Shown: positions 1-10,256 of the stretch, piece by piece
How positions within the stretch are numbered: position 1 is the first letter of the stretch
Layout of the letters: the number at the start of each line of letters is the position of its first letter
Assembly (NCBI RefSeq): GCF_963576545.1
Contig: NC_083646.1
Span: forward strand, 15,603,238-15,667,237
Length of the DNA: 64,000 nt
DNA from: Limanda limanda
Lineage: Eukaryota; Chordata; Actinopteri; Pleuronectiformes; Pleuronectidae
Direction: 5' to 3'
Notes under the pieces: generated by a model
What the model saw: the letters and a program-made list of their open reading frames with translations, nothing else
Told to the model about the DNA's origin: nothing
Databases searched by the model: none
Translations under genes and position numbers: made by a program

Positions 1-739
1 TGTCAGGGCTTGGTTTTGAAAATGCCGCATCAACTAAATATGTAAAACTAATGAATGTCTTAAAGAAGCATTAAGGGGACAAACCCCCATAATAAGGAGA
101 CCAACTGGGTGTTGCAGAGGATCCAGACAATAATTAGCTCCATGCCAAAAAAGAACGGTACTATTTTTGTTGGGGGGGGGGGGGTATGGTGAAAAAAGGT
201 GTTACAAATCAATAAGCACAATTTTATAGTTCAGTTATACAAACTGAGTGACCTTACATCTGTTACGTTGTGTTTTTGTACTTTATGAGGTAGCAGCAAA
301 GTAATCCAGATGGATGGATAAATTCATTGGTTAGAGGTAGTAAAGAAATGGTCTCACAATATCAAACATTTACTGAAGTTCCTGTTCATACCATAAATGG
401 TTCTTCCCCCTCACCCTTGGGGGTTATGGACCAGAACAAACGGGGGTTGCGCCATTTTGATGCAAGTCCTGCACACAAAATGGTTGTGTGGCACTTGTTA
501 ACCCCTTAAGAACCGACCACGTCTGAGTTAGTGCCGCAATAACTCTGATGATACTGATGCAACATCCACAGTGTGGTACTGAGCCTGCACATTGGAGCCC
601 TGAAGCCCCACTGAGGACTCCACGGCTCAGCACAACCACTGTCTGCAGAGGTAAAGCTGCAGGCAGCACCGGGGCAGCTGCACCAGCAGAGAGGGAACCG
701 CGGCACAGTGGACCGGAAGGACTCGTCCTCCGCGTCAGG
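1..739. other. Upstream stretch, no gene recognised
   Basis: AT-rich and unremarkable sequence with a run of 13 G at 172-184. The open frames here are short, overlap on both strands and resemble no protein family I know. It becomes GC-rich from about 590 onward, leading into the promoter candidate that follows. Confidence 0.5.
172..184. repeat. Poly-G homopolymer run
   Basis: Thirteen consecutive G on the + strand. It has G-quadruplex potential if paired with other G runs, but no second long run lies close by. Runs of this kind are also prone to assembly length errors. Confidence 0.9.
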
Positions 740-1220
740 CTCAGGCAGTGACGAGCACAGAACACGGAGGGGGCGGACTCTCCCGGGCTCTCTGCACCTT
801 GTTATTGGTCCCAATCAGGCGGTTGTGTAATGTACGTGCAGCTCCGGGCACATTGTGTGAAAATGCGCAAATCCAGATAAAGGAGGCGGATCTGTGGCCA
901 TCGCCGCCGTCCAGAGCTTAACGGACTATACAGCCACGGTGTGCGGTTAAACACGAGGCTTTTTGGAATAACCCCCCCCTCCACTTACGGTACAGAAAAG
1001 GAAAAGAAAAGGGGGGTCTCCTGTGAGCGTTTGCCGGTGCAGACGGAAGCCATCTGCAAGGAGGACAACCGCTTTCTCTGAGGACTGGTAAAGAAAACCG
1101 AGACTCGGTGTCTTTGACGGAACTCTGCTCTGACTGTAAACAACCCGGACGATGTAGCCGGGGAGCCACGAAGGAAACCCGGCGGCGAAGCACTCCGGAG
1201 CCACACGCAGCACCGATCTG
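740..1220 (+). promoter_or_regulatory. CpG-rich promoter and non-coding first exon candidate
   Basis: GC- and CpG-rich sequence contains two opposed CCAAT-type boxes in the segment ATTGGTCCCAATC (about 805-817). A good 5' splice site (CTG|GTAAGG) follows at 1220/1221. No long coding frame starts here. The other zinc-finger genes of the window each have a CpG-rich, apparently non-coding first exon followed by an intron and a large coding exon, so I infer that this is exon 1 of the giant zinc-finger gene whose coding exon begins near 15062. That would make intron 1 about 13.8 kb. Transcript evidence would be needed; an unrelated divergent promoter is the alternative. Confidence 0.45.
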
Positions 1221-2334
1221 GTAAGGTGCTCTCCCCAAGACCAGCTTCTGAGAAGCCATTAGCTGCTTGTTACCCACGCTAGCTAGCATTGTGTTAGCCA
1301 CTGAGACAGCTAGCTTGCTGCTGTCCGAGCACGAACCGCTGGTGTAAAATGATCTAACACGTGACCGACCGCAGTGCTGCTGGGGATGTTTGAGTGTTTG
1401 TTGAGCTCTCTGCCTCTTTCTTCCTCACTGCTGTCCCCAGTCCAGGTTGGCTTAAAAGTGCAGCATCACACAATAACACAGGCAGGACATGGGCGACACA
1501 CCGCTTCCCAGTGGTCGTTTCATATTAAGAAGCACTTCACATCGTGCAGTAATACTTATCTCTGCATATGTTTATTTCCTTTTGTCGTGGTTTTGTAGTG
1601 CCGTGTTTTGTTTTTGTGACATACTTCCCCTCTCACGTTAGATACGTATCATACAGTCCACTCCATCACCACAGAGAACTTGCTCTAATGACCAAATACT
1701 TAAACTCAACCCCCTGACTGTCAAATCTGCAAAGGTAGAATTTATGGCTGATCGGTATTAATGGATTAAATTAAATGTTACTTTGTACAGGTGGCCACCA
1801 AGTTTTTTAGATGCCGAAAGCAAGTTTTTGAATTCTGAATAGGTATTCATATTTTGGATTGTCCCCACCTGGAAATGAAAATAAATCATGCTTAGTTTTC
1901 TGAGAATTTAAAAAAAATTCAAAGTTGGAAATATGTTGTAAAAAATTAGCTACAACCATGGAGCTATAAAACAAATGTTGGCTTATAATTTAATGCAATA
2001 AATATACAACTAGTTTATCATAGTAATCTAGATAAACATCTAGTCTGGGTGTAGTACAATTTGTTCCCTACCAGAATCATACTTGTAAATCCGCAAAAAA
2101 TATGTTCACACATTGTAGGTCTTTTTGAGGTCCATTCTGTTGAACAATTAAGCATAAACCTTTAGTTAATGTGCTGATTTAATGGCTTTACATCATACTG
2201 TCCTCCCCACCACCACACTTAGAAGTTGGCCCCCTAAGCAGTTTGTTCCGGTTGGATAACAAACTCTGTACTTTGAAGGATACCGACCGAATTATGTTGG
2301 TATGTAGTATGTTAGTATGTATAAGTGAGTAACA
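1221..2334 (+). other. Probable intron sequence, nothing recognised
   Basis: AT-rich DNA with no convincing coding frame, RNA gene or clear transposon ends. It lies between the splice donor at 1221 and the first transposon of the cluster. Confidence 0.4.
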
Positions 2335-3366
2335 TTAAAGGGGACATTATGCCCATTTTACCACAAGTTGATATGGTTCCTTGGGGTCTTACTGAAATGT
2401 CTGTAACATATTTTGGTCAAAATATCACAAGGATCATTTAAAACGGCACCCTTTTTACCCAGTCTAAAACAGCCCTCCTCAGATTGACCTGTTTTGAGTG
2501 CTTGTTCCTTTAAAAGCTCATGAGCCAGCCCCCTCACCCCTCCTCCCTCCTCCATGAGATACGAGTGCCCGGATTTGTGGCTATCCATCACCTCTGTAGA
2601 AATATGGGTACTGGAGACGAAGATACAATCTTGCAACCATATTGTTTTGAACCAGAGTCAGGCGGACCGAAGCCTGCCTGCGACAGCCCCAGCGCAGCCC
2701 CACGTGGGAGCTGGAGCTGACGCAGCAGCATCCTTCCACACTGTTGCGTCAACGGTGCATCTGTGAGGAGGCAGCGGCGGATCTGCTGATGCGATGACAT
2801 AGCGGCTGGGATTAGCTAACGTCGCCGCCTCGGACACCCCCGGATCACACCATGTCCCCGCCTCTTCCCCTGTCGCTTTTGCCGTTTACCTTGAGCCGGC
2901 TACACCGCAGGGAAGTCTCCAATGCTCCCAGTGAGCTGGCCTCGCATAGATTTCAATCGAATCTATTGCTACAAGCTAGCGTTAGCGCGCTGCTGCTACC
3001 CGTCAGACCTGTGCAGCCGGCCACAGCACATCTTCAGTGCTTCATTTGCTTCATGCTGCTAGCTAGCTATTCCAGGTGTATCATACGTTTTAAAAATACG
3101 AAGTGAAGTGCTTTGGCAAATATCGTATCTATGAGTGTGGCGGGTGGGATGAGATGAGGGAGGGGGGGGTGGCAAGGCCATGTAAGAGACTCCCATTTCG
3201 CTTTTGACGAGAGAAGCATACGGAAGCGCATTCTCAGTCACTCAAGCATGACGTTTCTGACTTAAAGGAACCATAAAAAATCACGGGAGTTGTTTTTTTT
3301 CAAAGTTTTTGGAGCGGTAGTCATGCCAGATACCGAAATTAATGTGTAGAAGCAATACATTAGATG
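2335..3366 (+). mobile_element. Non-autonomous TTAA-flanked (piggyBac-like) element, copy 1
   Basis: The left end is TTAA followed by AGGGGACATTATG. Much of the body is repeated in reverse orientation at 12393-14104. Stretches such as the one around 'TGAACCAGAGTCAGGC' (2650) and the segment near 3300-3350 with 'CATGCCAGATACC' recur as reverse complements there. TTAA target duplication and these ends suggest a piggyBac-type MITE, but the superfamily call is inference. The right terminus cannot be seen; similarity stops near 3350-3366. There is no transposase. Confidence 0.65.
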
Positions 3367-3464
3367 GAGAGAGAGCCAGACCATGTCACTTACCCCTGGA
3401 ACTTTATCAAGACAAGCTCATTTCTGATTAGCGCATATAGTCAAAACAATGGCGAATCAATGGT

Positions 3465-3587
3465 GCAGACACCCAGGGAGCCATGCACGGTGCTAGGGCA
3501 CAGACCCTGACCCCTAACCAGGTACCGTCAGAGTGCACAAAGCCTGGCCACAGTGTCACCAAGGCAGACATCCAGGGAGCCATGCAC
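3465..3587. repeat. 24-bp imperfect direct repeat pair
   Basis: The motif GCAGACAYCCAGGGAGCCAT plus GCAC occurs at 3465-3488 and again at 3564-3587 with a single mismatch. The two copies are 99 bp apart. It could be a minisatellite-like partial duplication inside an old repeat. Confidence 0.8.
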
Positions 3588-3983
3588 ATTTCCGTTATGT
3601 CCACTTACAGTGTTTATTTGGGTCTTTTCACCTGTACATGTTTGGACCATAAAATAGTTATATTCATAGTTTTTACCTGCTGTCAGTAATTTACTACTCC
3701 TCTCTGTGTTTCTATAATTCGCACTGTGCTCTACCAATCAAATCGAGCCAAACTGAGCACGCCTAACCTTGGCCCCTGGCTCTACAAACATTGTCTAAGT
3801 TTACAAATTCTGTTATTTTTTTGTCCAGTCAGAGTTTACACATGCGTCCAATCACACTGTTTACGTGTGTTCCAATGTATTCAAATTTTGTCAGGGGCGG
3901 AGGCGGCATGAAATTTGACGACCGCCTCCATGCAGGAAAAACCCTATTTTTGTTAGACAGAGGGTCAAGTACTGAAAGAAATA

Positions 3984-4861
3984 TAGTTGGGTACAGTCAC
4001 CAAAGTCCTGGTACTGGTAGGGCTGCTCGATTATGGAAAAAATCATAATCACGATTATTTTGGACAAAAACGAAATCACGATTATTCAAACGATTATTAA
4101 TATGTGCCCTTATTTTTTTTAATGACTAACCGGAAGTACCAGCCACTTCCGGTTCCGGTAAACACCGATTACGGCTGCGTGTCTTATTCCTCCGTGAAAC
4201 CATGCAGGATATCGGTGCCCGGTTATTCAAACCCTTAATGATGGCAACATTAACATTCTCCATAAAAACACTTTGTAACTGAGAACTTTGAAATTTCCTC
4301 TCATTATTAAATGTCCCCATCTGCCTCCCCACTACAAGCACACAGAGAGAGAAAGAGAGGGGTGGGGGGGGGGCTATGAGGACCATCATCATTTACCCCC
4401 GATCCCCGACATTGAACGGGTTCCATACAACAACAAGCGGAGAATCGCGAGCTGACCCGGCGGGCCTGGTGTGAACAGCCGGCGTCTGCACGCTGGAGAA
4501 TAGACGCTGCACGGCCGCTACACTGTGTGGTGCTGCTGCTCGTCGGATTCGAAGAGTCAATCAGACGGGGCTGCCCTCCCTCCGCTGTTTTTTAAATACC
4601 TCCGGTCCCCACGCACACAACTCGCCTCCTTCACTTCACAGCTGCCTGAGAGCGAGTGCCAGTCAGCGGGGCTGAATGCTCCGGGGGAGGGACTGAATTG
4701 TGAATGCGCGTCTCTTTCGAAAAAAATGCCAAATAATCGTTTCAACTCGATTATAGTAGTTTGGAGATCGTTTGACCCAAAAGTAATCACGATTAAATTT
4801 CGATTAATTGAGCAGCCCTAGGTACTGGTATCATTTTGATTGTGAACGGTACCCGACCCTA
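3984..4861. mobile_element. Short palindromic MITE split by a hAT insertion
   Basis: Outside the hAT element at 4018-4820 the two flanks are imperfect reverse complements. The left arm starts TAGTTGGGTACAG and the right arm ends CGGTACCCGACCCTA. Removing the insertion leaves an inverted-repeat element of about 70 bp with GGTACTGG near its centre. That 8-bp motif is what the hAT duplicated. Confidence 0.6.
4018..4820. mobile_element. Non-autonomous hAT element with intact 8-bp target duplication
   Basis: Terminal inverted repeats TAGGGCTGCTCGATTA and TAATTGAGCAGCCCTA (one mismatch) bound an 803-bp element. It is flanked on both sides by the direct repeat GGTACTGG (4010-4017 and 4821-4828). 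The 8-bp duplication and TAGGG ends are diagnostic of hAT. The subterminal regions hold AATCACGATTA-type repeats. No transposase frame is present. Confidence 0.92.
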
Positions 4862-6140
4862 CTTATCTTGTACAATTGCACTCCACAGATCCAACATCAT
4901 AGCCTACGTAAGTCTACTAGGCTTTTGTGAGCATTTATACATCGCTCTTGGTGTCATTTCATCTTTTTAAAATAGTGTCTGACACATAACTGATTTTGGA
5001 GCTAATAATTGTTGAACAGCGCTCATGAAGAAATTATTGCCACACAAGAAGGAGAGAAGATTTTGGAGGTGTTGCTGTGTATGATGGTGAAATTCATTGA
5101 GGGAGAAGTAGGGGCAATTTTATTGGCTGCCCAGCCACTGAGAGACAAGACATGCTACCAAGTAGACCAAGAATAGAACCAATCTTATGGTCTCTGTCAA
5201 CATTGGGAAATGTACAGATGCTAAATTTAAAGGTGCGGGGCGGATCTGACCCCTTTTGAGTCACTGTCTGATACCTGGTTACACAAAATAGTGAGAAAAT
5301 CATAAAGTAAGGAGAAGACACCTGCGTTTGCCTCACAATAATAATAATAATAAGGTACAATAATCATTGACGAAAAAACTGTTTCATAGGTAAACACTGT
5401 GTATAAAGGTCCAAAAAAATGTAATCTAACCCGACGCGGTCGGCAATGTATTTAATACAACACAAAACAGGTCACGCAAAAGCACAATAGTTCCCCGGTT
5501 AACAGACAGTTAACATTGATAAATTAAGTAGTCCACTGAATGATTGTCCAAACTAAGGCGAAATAATATATAGGGGTAAACAATGGAGAGTCGCAGTGAT
5601 GCAGTGATACCTGCGCGATCGGAAATGCACAGTCTCAAAAAATTCTGTTCGGCATTTTGGATCCATGAATTGGCAATCCTGGTGAAGTGATCCAATTTGG
5701 TATAATCCGCAGACGATTGCAAGATTCCTTGAGTGAAGTCCTACGATTTGAAAGCCGCGGTATCCCCCGATCAAAAGGCAGACTTCTTCCCTGTTTTCTG
5801 CAAATCCATAGTTTTTTATTGGTCCTCTGTACTTGTGCGTATAAATTGTTCCTAATTGTCCATCCTTTGTATTGTATACTCTGTTGGTTGACAATTTGTC
5901 TGTCTTTTGTTTGTTCTGTTTGCTGTTGAGTATGCGACCTGCTGGCCCTGTAAATGTAGAACCCTGGTGGTCCAGTACCCACAAGTCACTTGGTCTAAAA
6001 GACACGCTACAACTAGAGGGAGGAAATACAGTGCCCTGCCGCCATGGCACCCAGTACTCACCTTGCACACTGAGGTGTTGTTTGATTAGCTGAAGACCAG
6101 TCAGTTACTAATAGCAGCTAAAACGGCATATTTTAGAATT
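4862..6140. other. Intronic/intergenic stretch with an unassigned 171-codon minus-strand frame
   Basis: No transposon ends or known domains could be recognised. A minus-strand frame stays open for 171 codons (5553-6068), but it has no family signature I know, and the other two frames are also partly open. A short ATA/ATT trinucleotide tract occurs near 5338-5352. This may be a decayed retroelement fragment. Confidence 0.35.
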
Positions 6141-6738
6141 CTGTCTGTTACGTGACTTGTGTTCGAAAGGGTTAAAAATGGAGGTGCTCAGCATGAGGGT
6201 GTTCCCGCTGAGGCCCGGCGCCTCTGTACCGCTGCACGACCACCCGGACATGAACGGGACGCGCCAGGTCTTTACACGGCCTCATGTCTGCTGTGTTGTG
6301 GCTCCACACAGGCTCTGTCTGTTACGTGACTTGTGTTCGAAAGGGTTAAAAATCACAGTCTGAGGAGTGGGACCATTTCATTAGCTTCAGGAAACTGTTC
6401 ATACATGCAGTTGTACTGTTTGACTCTGTGGCCTGAGCATTTCTCTGTTTTTTATTTATAACTTTATTTACTTTGATTTTACAAAATATTTTCAAAGTAT
6501 AGTAGAGGCAAATTCTGTTTCAGTTTTGTGAAAAGTTACTGACTTGGGAGCAGTAAGACACCTATAATTTTAAAGAATATTTGACACTAAATGTATCTAA
6601 TATTGTGTTGGTCATATTTAAATCATTCATTACGTTTTGTTGGGGAAAAAAAGGATCAAATAAAAAAATCGCATATTAAATCGCAATATTTGGGGGAAAA
6701 ATCGCAATTAGATTATTTCCCCAAATCGTTCAGCCCTA
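6141..6738. mobile_element. Truncated hAT-family element carrying an ado fragment, copy 1
   Basis: The right end matches the nested element at 9444-10256: an AATCGCAATTAGATTATTTC-type subterminal region followed by GTTCAGCCCTA. The internal sequence (about 6180-6470) is clearly homologous to 9800-9990. The left TAGGG terminus is missing; homology begins at a 39-bp direct repeat (6141-6179 and 6315-6353), so the left half was lost or rearranged. It is non-autonomous, and its internal payload is derived from a host gene. Confidence 0.75.
6180..6265 (+). pseudogene. ado: Captured fragment of 2-aminoethanethiol (cysteamine) dioxygenase
   Basis: The forward reading gives EVLSMRVFPLRPGASVPLHD followed by HPDMNG. 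This corresponds to the cupin segment of ADO, in which a tyrosine-methionine-histidine stretch leads to the 'PLHDHP' motif. The two histidines of HxH are iron ligands of this thiol-dioxygenase family. The frame then continues into sequence that no longer resembles ADO. The fragment is inside a non-autonomous hAT element and a longer, frame-shifted version occurs at 9577-9835. It is a captured exon piece, not a functional gene. Identification rests on remembered family motifs. Confidence 0.75.
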
Positions 6739-6779
6739 GGTTTCATCGTACTTTCTGTTCAACTTGGTTTTTTAACACT

Positions 6780-7340
6780 CACTGCGGTTACATGTGTCCG
6801 ATTGAAACTCGATTTCTGGCGTTGTCGGGTTTCAATCGAAGATCCATTTCATGTAACTCCACAAATCTAGATTTCTTGTGTCCGACTGAAGTCGGATAAC
6901 CACCCCCAGATAAGCGATTGGATTTGGCTGTATATCGGACAACGCGCGCATGTAACTCTGGAAGCTAGACAACAACTGGAGATGACGTCTTTGCGCATGC
7001 TTGAGATCCTGCGCCCCCCCCCTCCCTCCCTGCCGTTCGCATTCGCAGTACTCCTAGAGTAAACATGCACAACATCATGTAGAGGGACGTAGCTTCACCT
7101 TGCTCTCCGTTCGTCATCTTTCTCGCATGCTGAGTTGAAGGCTGTTGTTGTTTTTTGTTGGTAGTCACCACTAGCTGTAATGAAAACAGCGCCACCTATC
7201 GTAGCGGGGTATGAAATGCTTTCGGACAAGAGTCGGATTTCTCAGTGCCATGTACCCTGAGATAGAGCAGTTAACCCCCCATGGATAGAGAAACCGGGCT
7301 TCAGCCGAAATCGGGTTTATGCCATCATGTAAACGTAGTG
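6780..7340. mobile_element. CACTA-type (EnSpm-like) MITE
   Basis: The left end CACTGCGGTTACATG and right end CATGTAAACGTAGTG are near-perfect inverted repeats of the CACTACGTTTACATG type that begins CACTA-superfamily elements in fish. Flanking trinucleotides are ACT and AAT, so the 3-bp target duplication is imperfect or decayed. The element is 561 bp and holds no coding frame of interest. Confidence 0.65.
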
Positions 7341-7379
7341 AATGTCTCTTGTTTGTCCCTGACCGGCTGCCTCAAGTGA

Positions 7380-7676
7380 ACGAGCTCTGATCTTCTGTGT
7401 GTGTCTCTGAGCGAGTGAGTGGTGGCGGGGCCGAGCCCCGGGGCTTGAGTGTGCGCCTCAAGCACAACATGCAGAGGGGCTGAAGCCGTGCGCTGCCGAC
7501 CACTGGTTACGGCAAAAGAGCGATTTGTTTACTGCTCCGCCGTTAAAGAGATGCAGACATCCAAACTAGTTCGGCTATAATATTAGTTCCGCCTCACATT
7601 TCCTCCTCCCGGTCGCGCGCCCCACCTGATATGCCTCCGCGCCCCACCACCACACAGTTTGAGAATCACTGCTCTA
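7380..7676. mobile_element. hAT (Charlie-like) fragment, one end visible
   Basis: The right end reads GTTTGAGAATCACTGCTCTA, whose complement TAGAGCAGTGATTCTCAAAC is a familiar hAT terminal sequence. The GC-rich body resembles degenerate non-autonomous copies. The left terminus was not found, so the left boundary is approximate. Confidence 0.5.
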
Positions 7677-8816
7677 AAGAATATGTCTTAACTAAAGACT
7701 GAAACAGTATATGGTCACTTTCATTGATATATCCCTTTCTGATGAAGTATATTTGGGGTTAGAGGTTGAGGAAACATCCACTTTCCTTTTAAGTGCAAAA
7801 ATCTATTTTGAAGTTCAGATTCCCCATGAGCTTACTATTGTCTGGCAAGAATCAACAGGTTGAGTCGGAGGAAAAGGAATAGCAGCCTGACAAGGATTTA
7901 TCACAAACTTGCTCCTCCGCTTTCTGGTTCTTCTGTTGCACACTGGAGGATTTTCAAATTGTTACACATTTTAAAAACGAGCTGCATATGCGTTAACACT
8001 ACACACAAGCTCTCGCCGAAGGGTGCATGTGGGATGCATAATAGCATCGCTAGTTCCGGTAGCGTCGCTACTTCCAGTAGCCGTCATTTAGGCCAAAAAC
8101 ATGGTGTAAATGAGAATTTGGCTGCAATGCTGATGTAGATAAAAGTGAATTAAAATTGTATCCCTTTTAAGTACAGGATGAAAGAAAGCAGTGAACAGTC
8201 ATTGCTGCAATTAAACACAACACTCAAGATTGTTTTTATGGTACAGGTGTAATTCCTTTGAAATAGTCTAACTGTACAAAAGATGCTATGGTTTGGTTGT
8301 ACTCTGTGAAGTGTTTTGATTTTCCAACAGTACCCGAAGGCAGCAGTAAAACCTCATTACAAACGCTGCTCTCTCCTCCTTCTTCCTCACAGAACCCCTT
8401 CGGTTTTGCTTTGCCGTTTTAGTTTGGGGCTTGTTCGACTAGCCGCTTGATATATATTATGCTATTGATCCCAATTTTGAGATGTGGCGGTTGTATTTGA
8501 AAACTCTGCTAGGAGCTGTTTCACCACCCTCTACTAAAGTGTTAACTGTGAGAGAGAGGAGCTTCCTCTGCTGCGACCTTTGTGATTTCGAACCATGCAA
8601 ACCGTACACATTCACAAAACCCTGTAAAACCCGCTAGAGGACAAGGTAAGACTGAAAAAATATAATAGGTCCCCTCCAAACATTCACCAGCAATACAAGT
8701 TGCCTATGTAGACATAACCCCTGAAGATCCCATGACCTGAATGACTGAAAATCTTCATAAACATTACTGCTGTCAGACTTGTCCCTGGAAAGCTTTGGGT
8801 CTGTTGAAGTTGTGGT
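7677..8816. other. Intronic/intergenic stretch, nothing recognised
   Basis: No open frame of note, no terminal repeats and no tRNA-like folds were seen. Short GC-rich patches (8380-8640) may be further old repeats. Confidence 0.35.
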
Positions 8817-9078
8817 GATGCCACTAGGGTTGCAAAGGGGCGGAAAGTTTCCAGTAAATTTCCGGAAACTTTCCAGAAACTTTCCAGGGGAAGTTAAGCT
8901 TGGGAATTTGGGGAATTTTGAAAAAAAAAAAAAAAAATAGGCAAATTAAACGCTGAGCAATAAAAACATCATACAAAACTCTATTTTAAAGATGTATGGA
9001 ATGCAGCACATTCTGCACGTTGAATTTCAACCCTCCACTGTGCATTCTTCCACCACATGCACAGATAACTCCCAGCAT

Positions 9079-9124
9079 CCTGCACACTACAGCAGGGCTA
9101 TTGAGGCCTGCTGTAGTGTGCAGG
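9079..9124. repeat. Perfect 18-bp inverted repeat (hairpin)
   Basis: CCTGCACACTACAGCAGG at 9079-9096 is followed by a 10-nt loop and its exact reverse complement at 9107-9124. It lies in the left part of the outer hAT element. Perfect stems of this length are unexpected in a decayed transposon. Confidence 0.93.
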
Positions 9125-9339
9125 ACTAGTCAGGTAAGTTTCGATGATATTACTGGGGGAAATATATTAGCATGCTGATTGAGGATTGTTCATCTGTTCA
9201 TCTAGCCTATTTCCATTCATTTATCCATCAATTGTAAAATATTTTTACAGACGATTCCAATTGTTTGGGTAACTATTCATATCTCTGGCATTGCATTAGT
9301 GTTTTTTTAGAAACTTTTTTCTCATCTTATTCTACAGAA

Positions 9340-9443
9340 CAATGCCACGTGCACTCTCATGTGTGGAGGCATTTCACCCCATCCAATGTAGAAGGAAACG
9401 CTGTGTACATTTGCAAATACTGTGCAAAGAACTATGTTCAGAA
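9340..9443 (+). pseudogene. BED zinc-finger remnant of a hAT transposase
   Basis: The frame reads HVWRHFTPSNVEGNAVYICK then YCAKNYVQN. The W-x-HF segment followed by C-x2-C is the BED-finger signature found at the N terminus of hAT transposases. The frame is broken by the nested element at 9444. Across the insertion it resumes in the sequence after 10265 (a stretch reading roughly DTTMQKRIVKCPKFLQ) and soon meets a stop. The downstream catalytic domain is missing. Confidence 0.75.
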
Positions 9444-10256
9444 TAGGGCTGAACTATTAATTGCATTTGCGATAAAATCGCGATATGACAAACGCTATTT
9501 CCTAATCGCAACGTGCGCGATTATCACGTGCGAACGAGAGTAGGGCACCGGGCTGCTGTCCTCACCCGCAGACAGAATGCCGTGGTACAACAAAACTCCG
9601 CTGATCCAGAAGATAGCGAAGCAGGCCGGCATATACAGGGGCCTCAAGTCTTCGACGTGGCGGACACACAGAGCGAGCTCATCTCGCTGGTGACCGCGGT
9701 GCCGGCGGCGGACCTGAAAATCGCTCCCCGGAAAAGCAAGCCGAGCTCCGGGCGGCGGGGCTCCAGAGCCACCCCGGTCCCCTACATGCACATCTGCGAG
9801 ACGGAGGTGCTCAGCACGACCACCCGGACATGAACGGGACGCGCCAGGTCTTTACACCGCCTCATGTCTGCTGTGTTGTGGCTCCACACAGGCTCGGTCT
9901 CTTACATGACATTAGCTTCAGGAAAAGTTGTACTGTTTGACTTTGTGACCTGTGCATTTCTCCGTTTTTTATTTATAACATTATTTAATAAAAACTGTAT
10001 CGTTACTTGAGCAGCGGAGGCCGTGAGGTGCGTCTGTAAGCACGGCGCACCTCTCTCTCGCTCACTCGCGTGCCAGCTGCCTCAGGGGATGCGCAGGTCT
10101 GGCGGCATGTCTGCAGAAGGGGGGGGGGCAGCGCGCGACCCTTGTGTACGGAGGTTGGTCAGGCTGCCTTTAAATCGCAATCGCAATTATGGGGGAAAAA
10201 ATCGCATTTAGATTATTTCCCCAAATCGTTCAGGTAATATTTCTACAAAGGCCCTA
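9444..10256 (+). mobile_element. Nested non-autonomous hAT carrying an ado fragment, copy 2
   Basis: The left end is TAGGGCTGAAC and the right end ...GTTCAG + 18 extra bases + CCCTA. The flanks are GTTCAGAA (9436-9443) and GTTAAGAA (10257-10264), an 8-bp target duplication with one mismatch. The body shares long homology with the truncated copy at 6141-6738. The internal payload at 9577-9835 is derived from a host gene. The 18-bp interruption of the right inverted repeat probably prevents further transposition. Confidence 0.85.
9577..9835 (+). pseudogene. ado: Captured N-terminal fragment of 2-aminoethanethiol dioxygenase
   Basis: Starting at an ATG at 9577 one frame gives MPWYNKTPLIQKIAKQAG, matching the start of ADO (Met-Pro, then LIQ-I-QA). 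After a one-base frame change near 9650 the next frame gives LVTAVPAADLKIAPRKSKP and later YMHICETEVLS, again in the order found in ADO. Relative to the copy at 6180 it lacks the segment between AGCA and CGACCACC, with GCA microhomology at both ends, so the HxH region is cut. It is a dead captured fragment, lying in the hAT element at 9444-10256. A functional single-exon ado gene should exist elsewhere in the genome. Confidence 0.8.

Noticed and set aside
5553..6068. 171-codon minus-strand frame as a gene or retroviral remnant
   Set aside because: I could not see any motif of a known family, splice structure or flanking long terminal repeats. Kept only as part of an unassigned stretch.
9513..9833. 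A 106-codon forward frame as an independent small gene
   Set aside because: Its recognisable part is the captured ado fragment in one of two frames needed, inside a transposon, with a frame change near 9650. It is a pseudogene piece.
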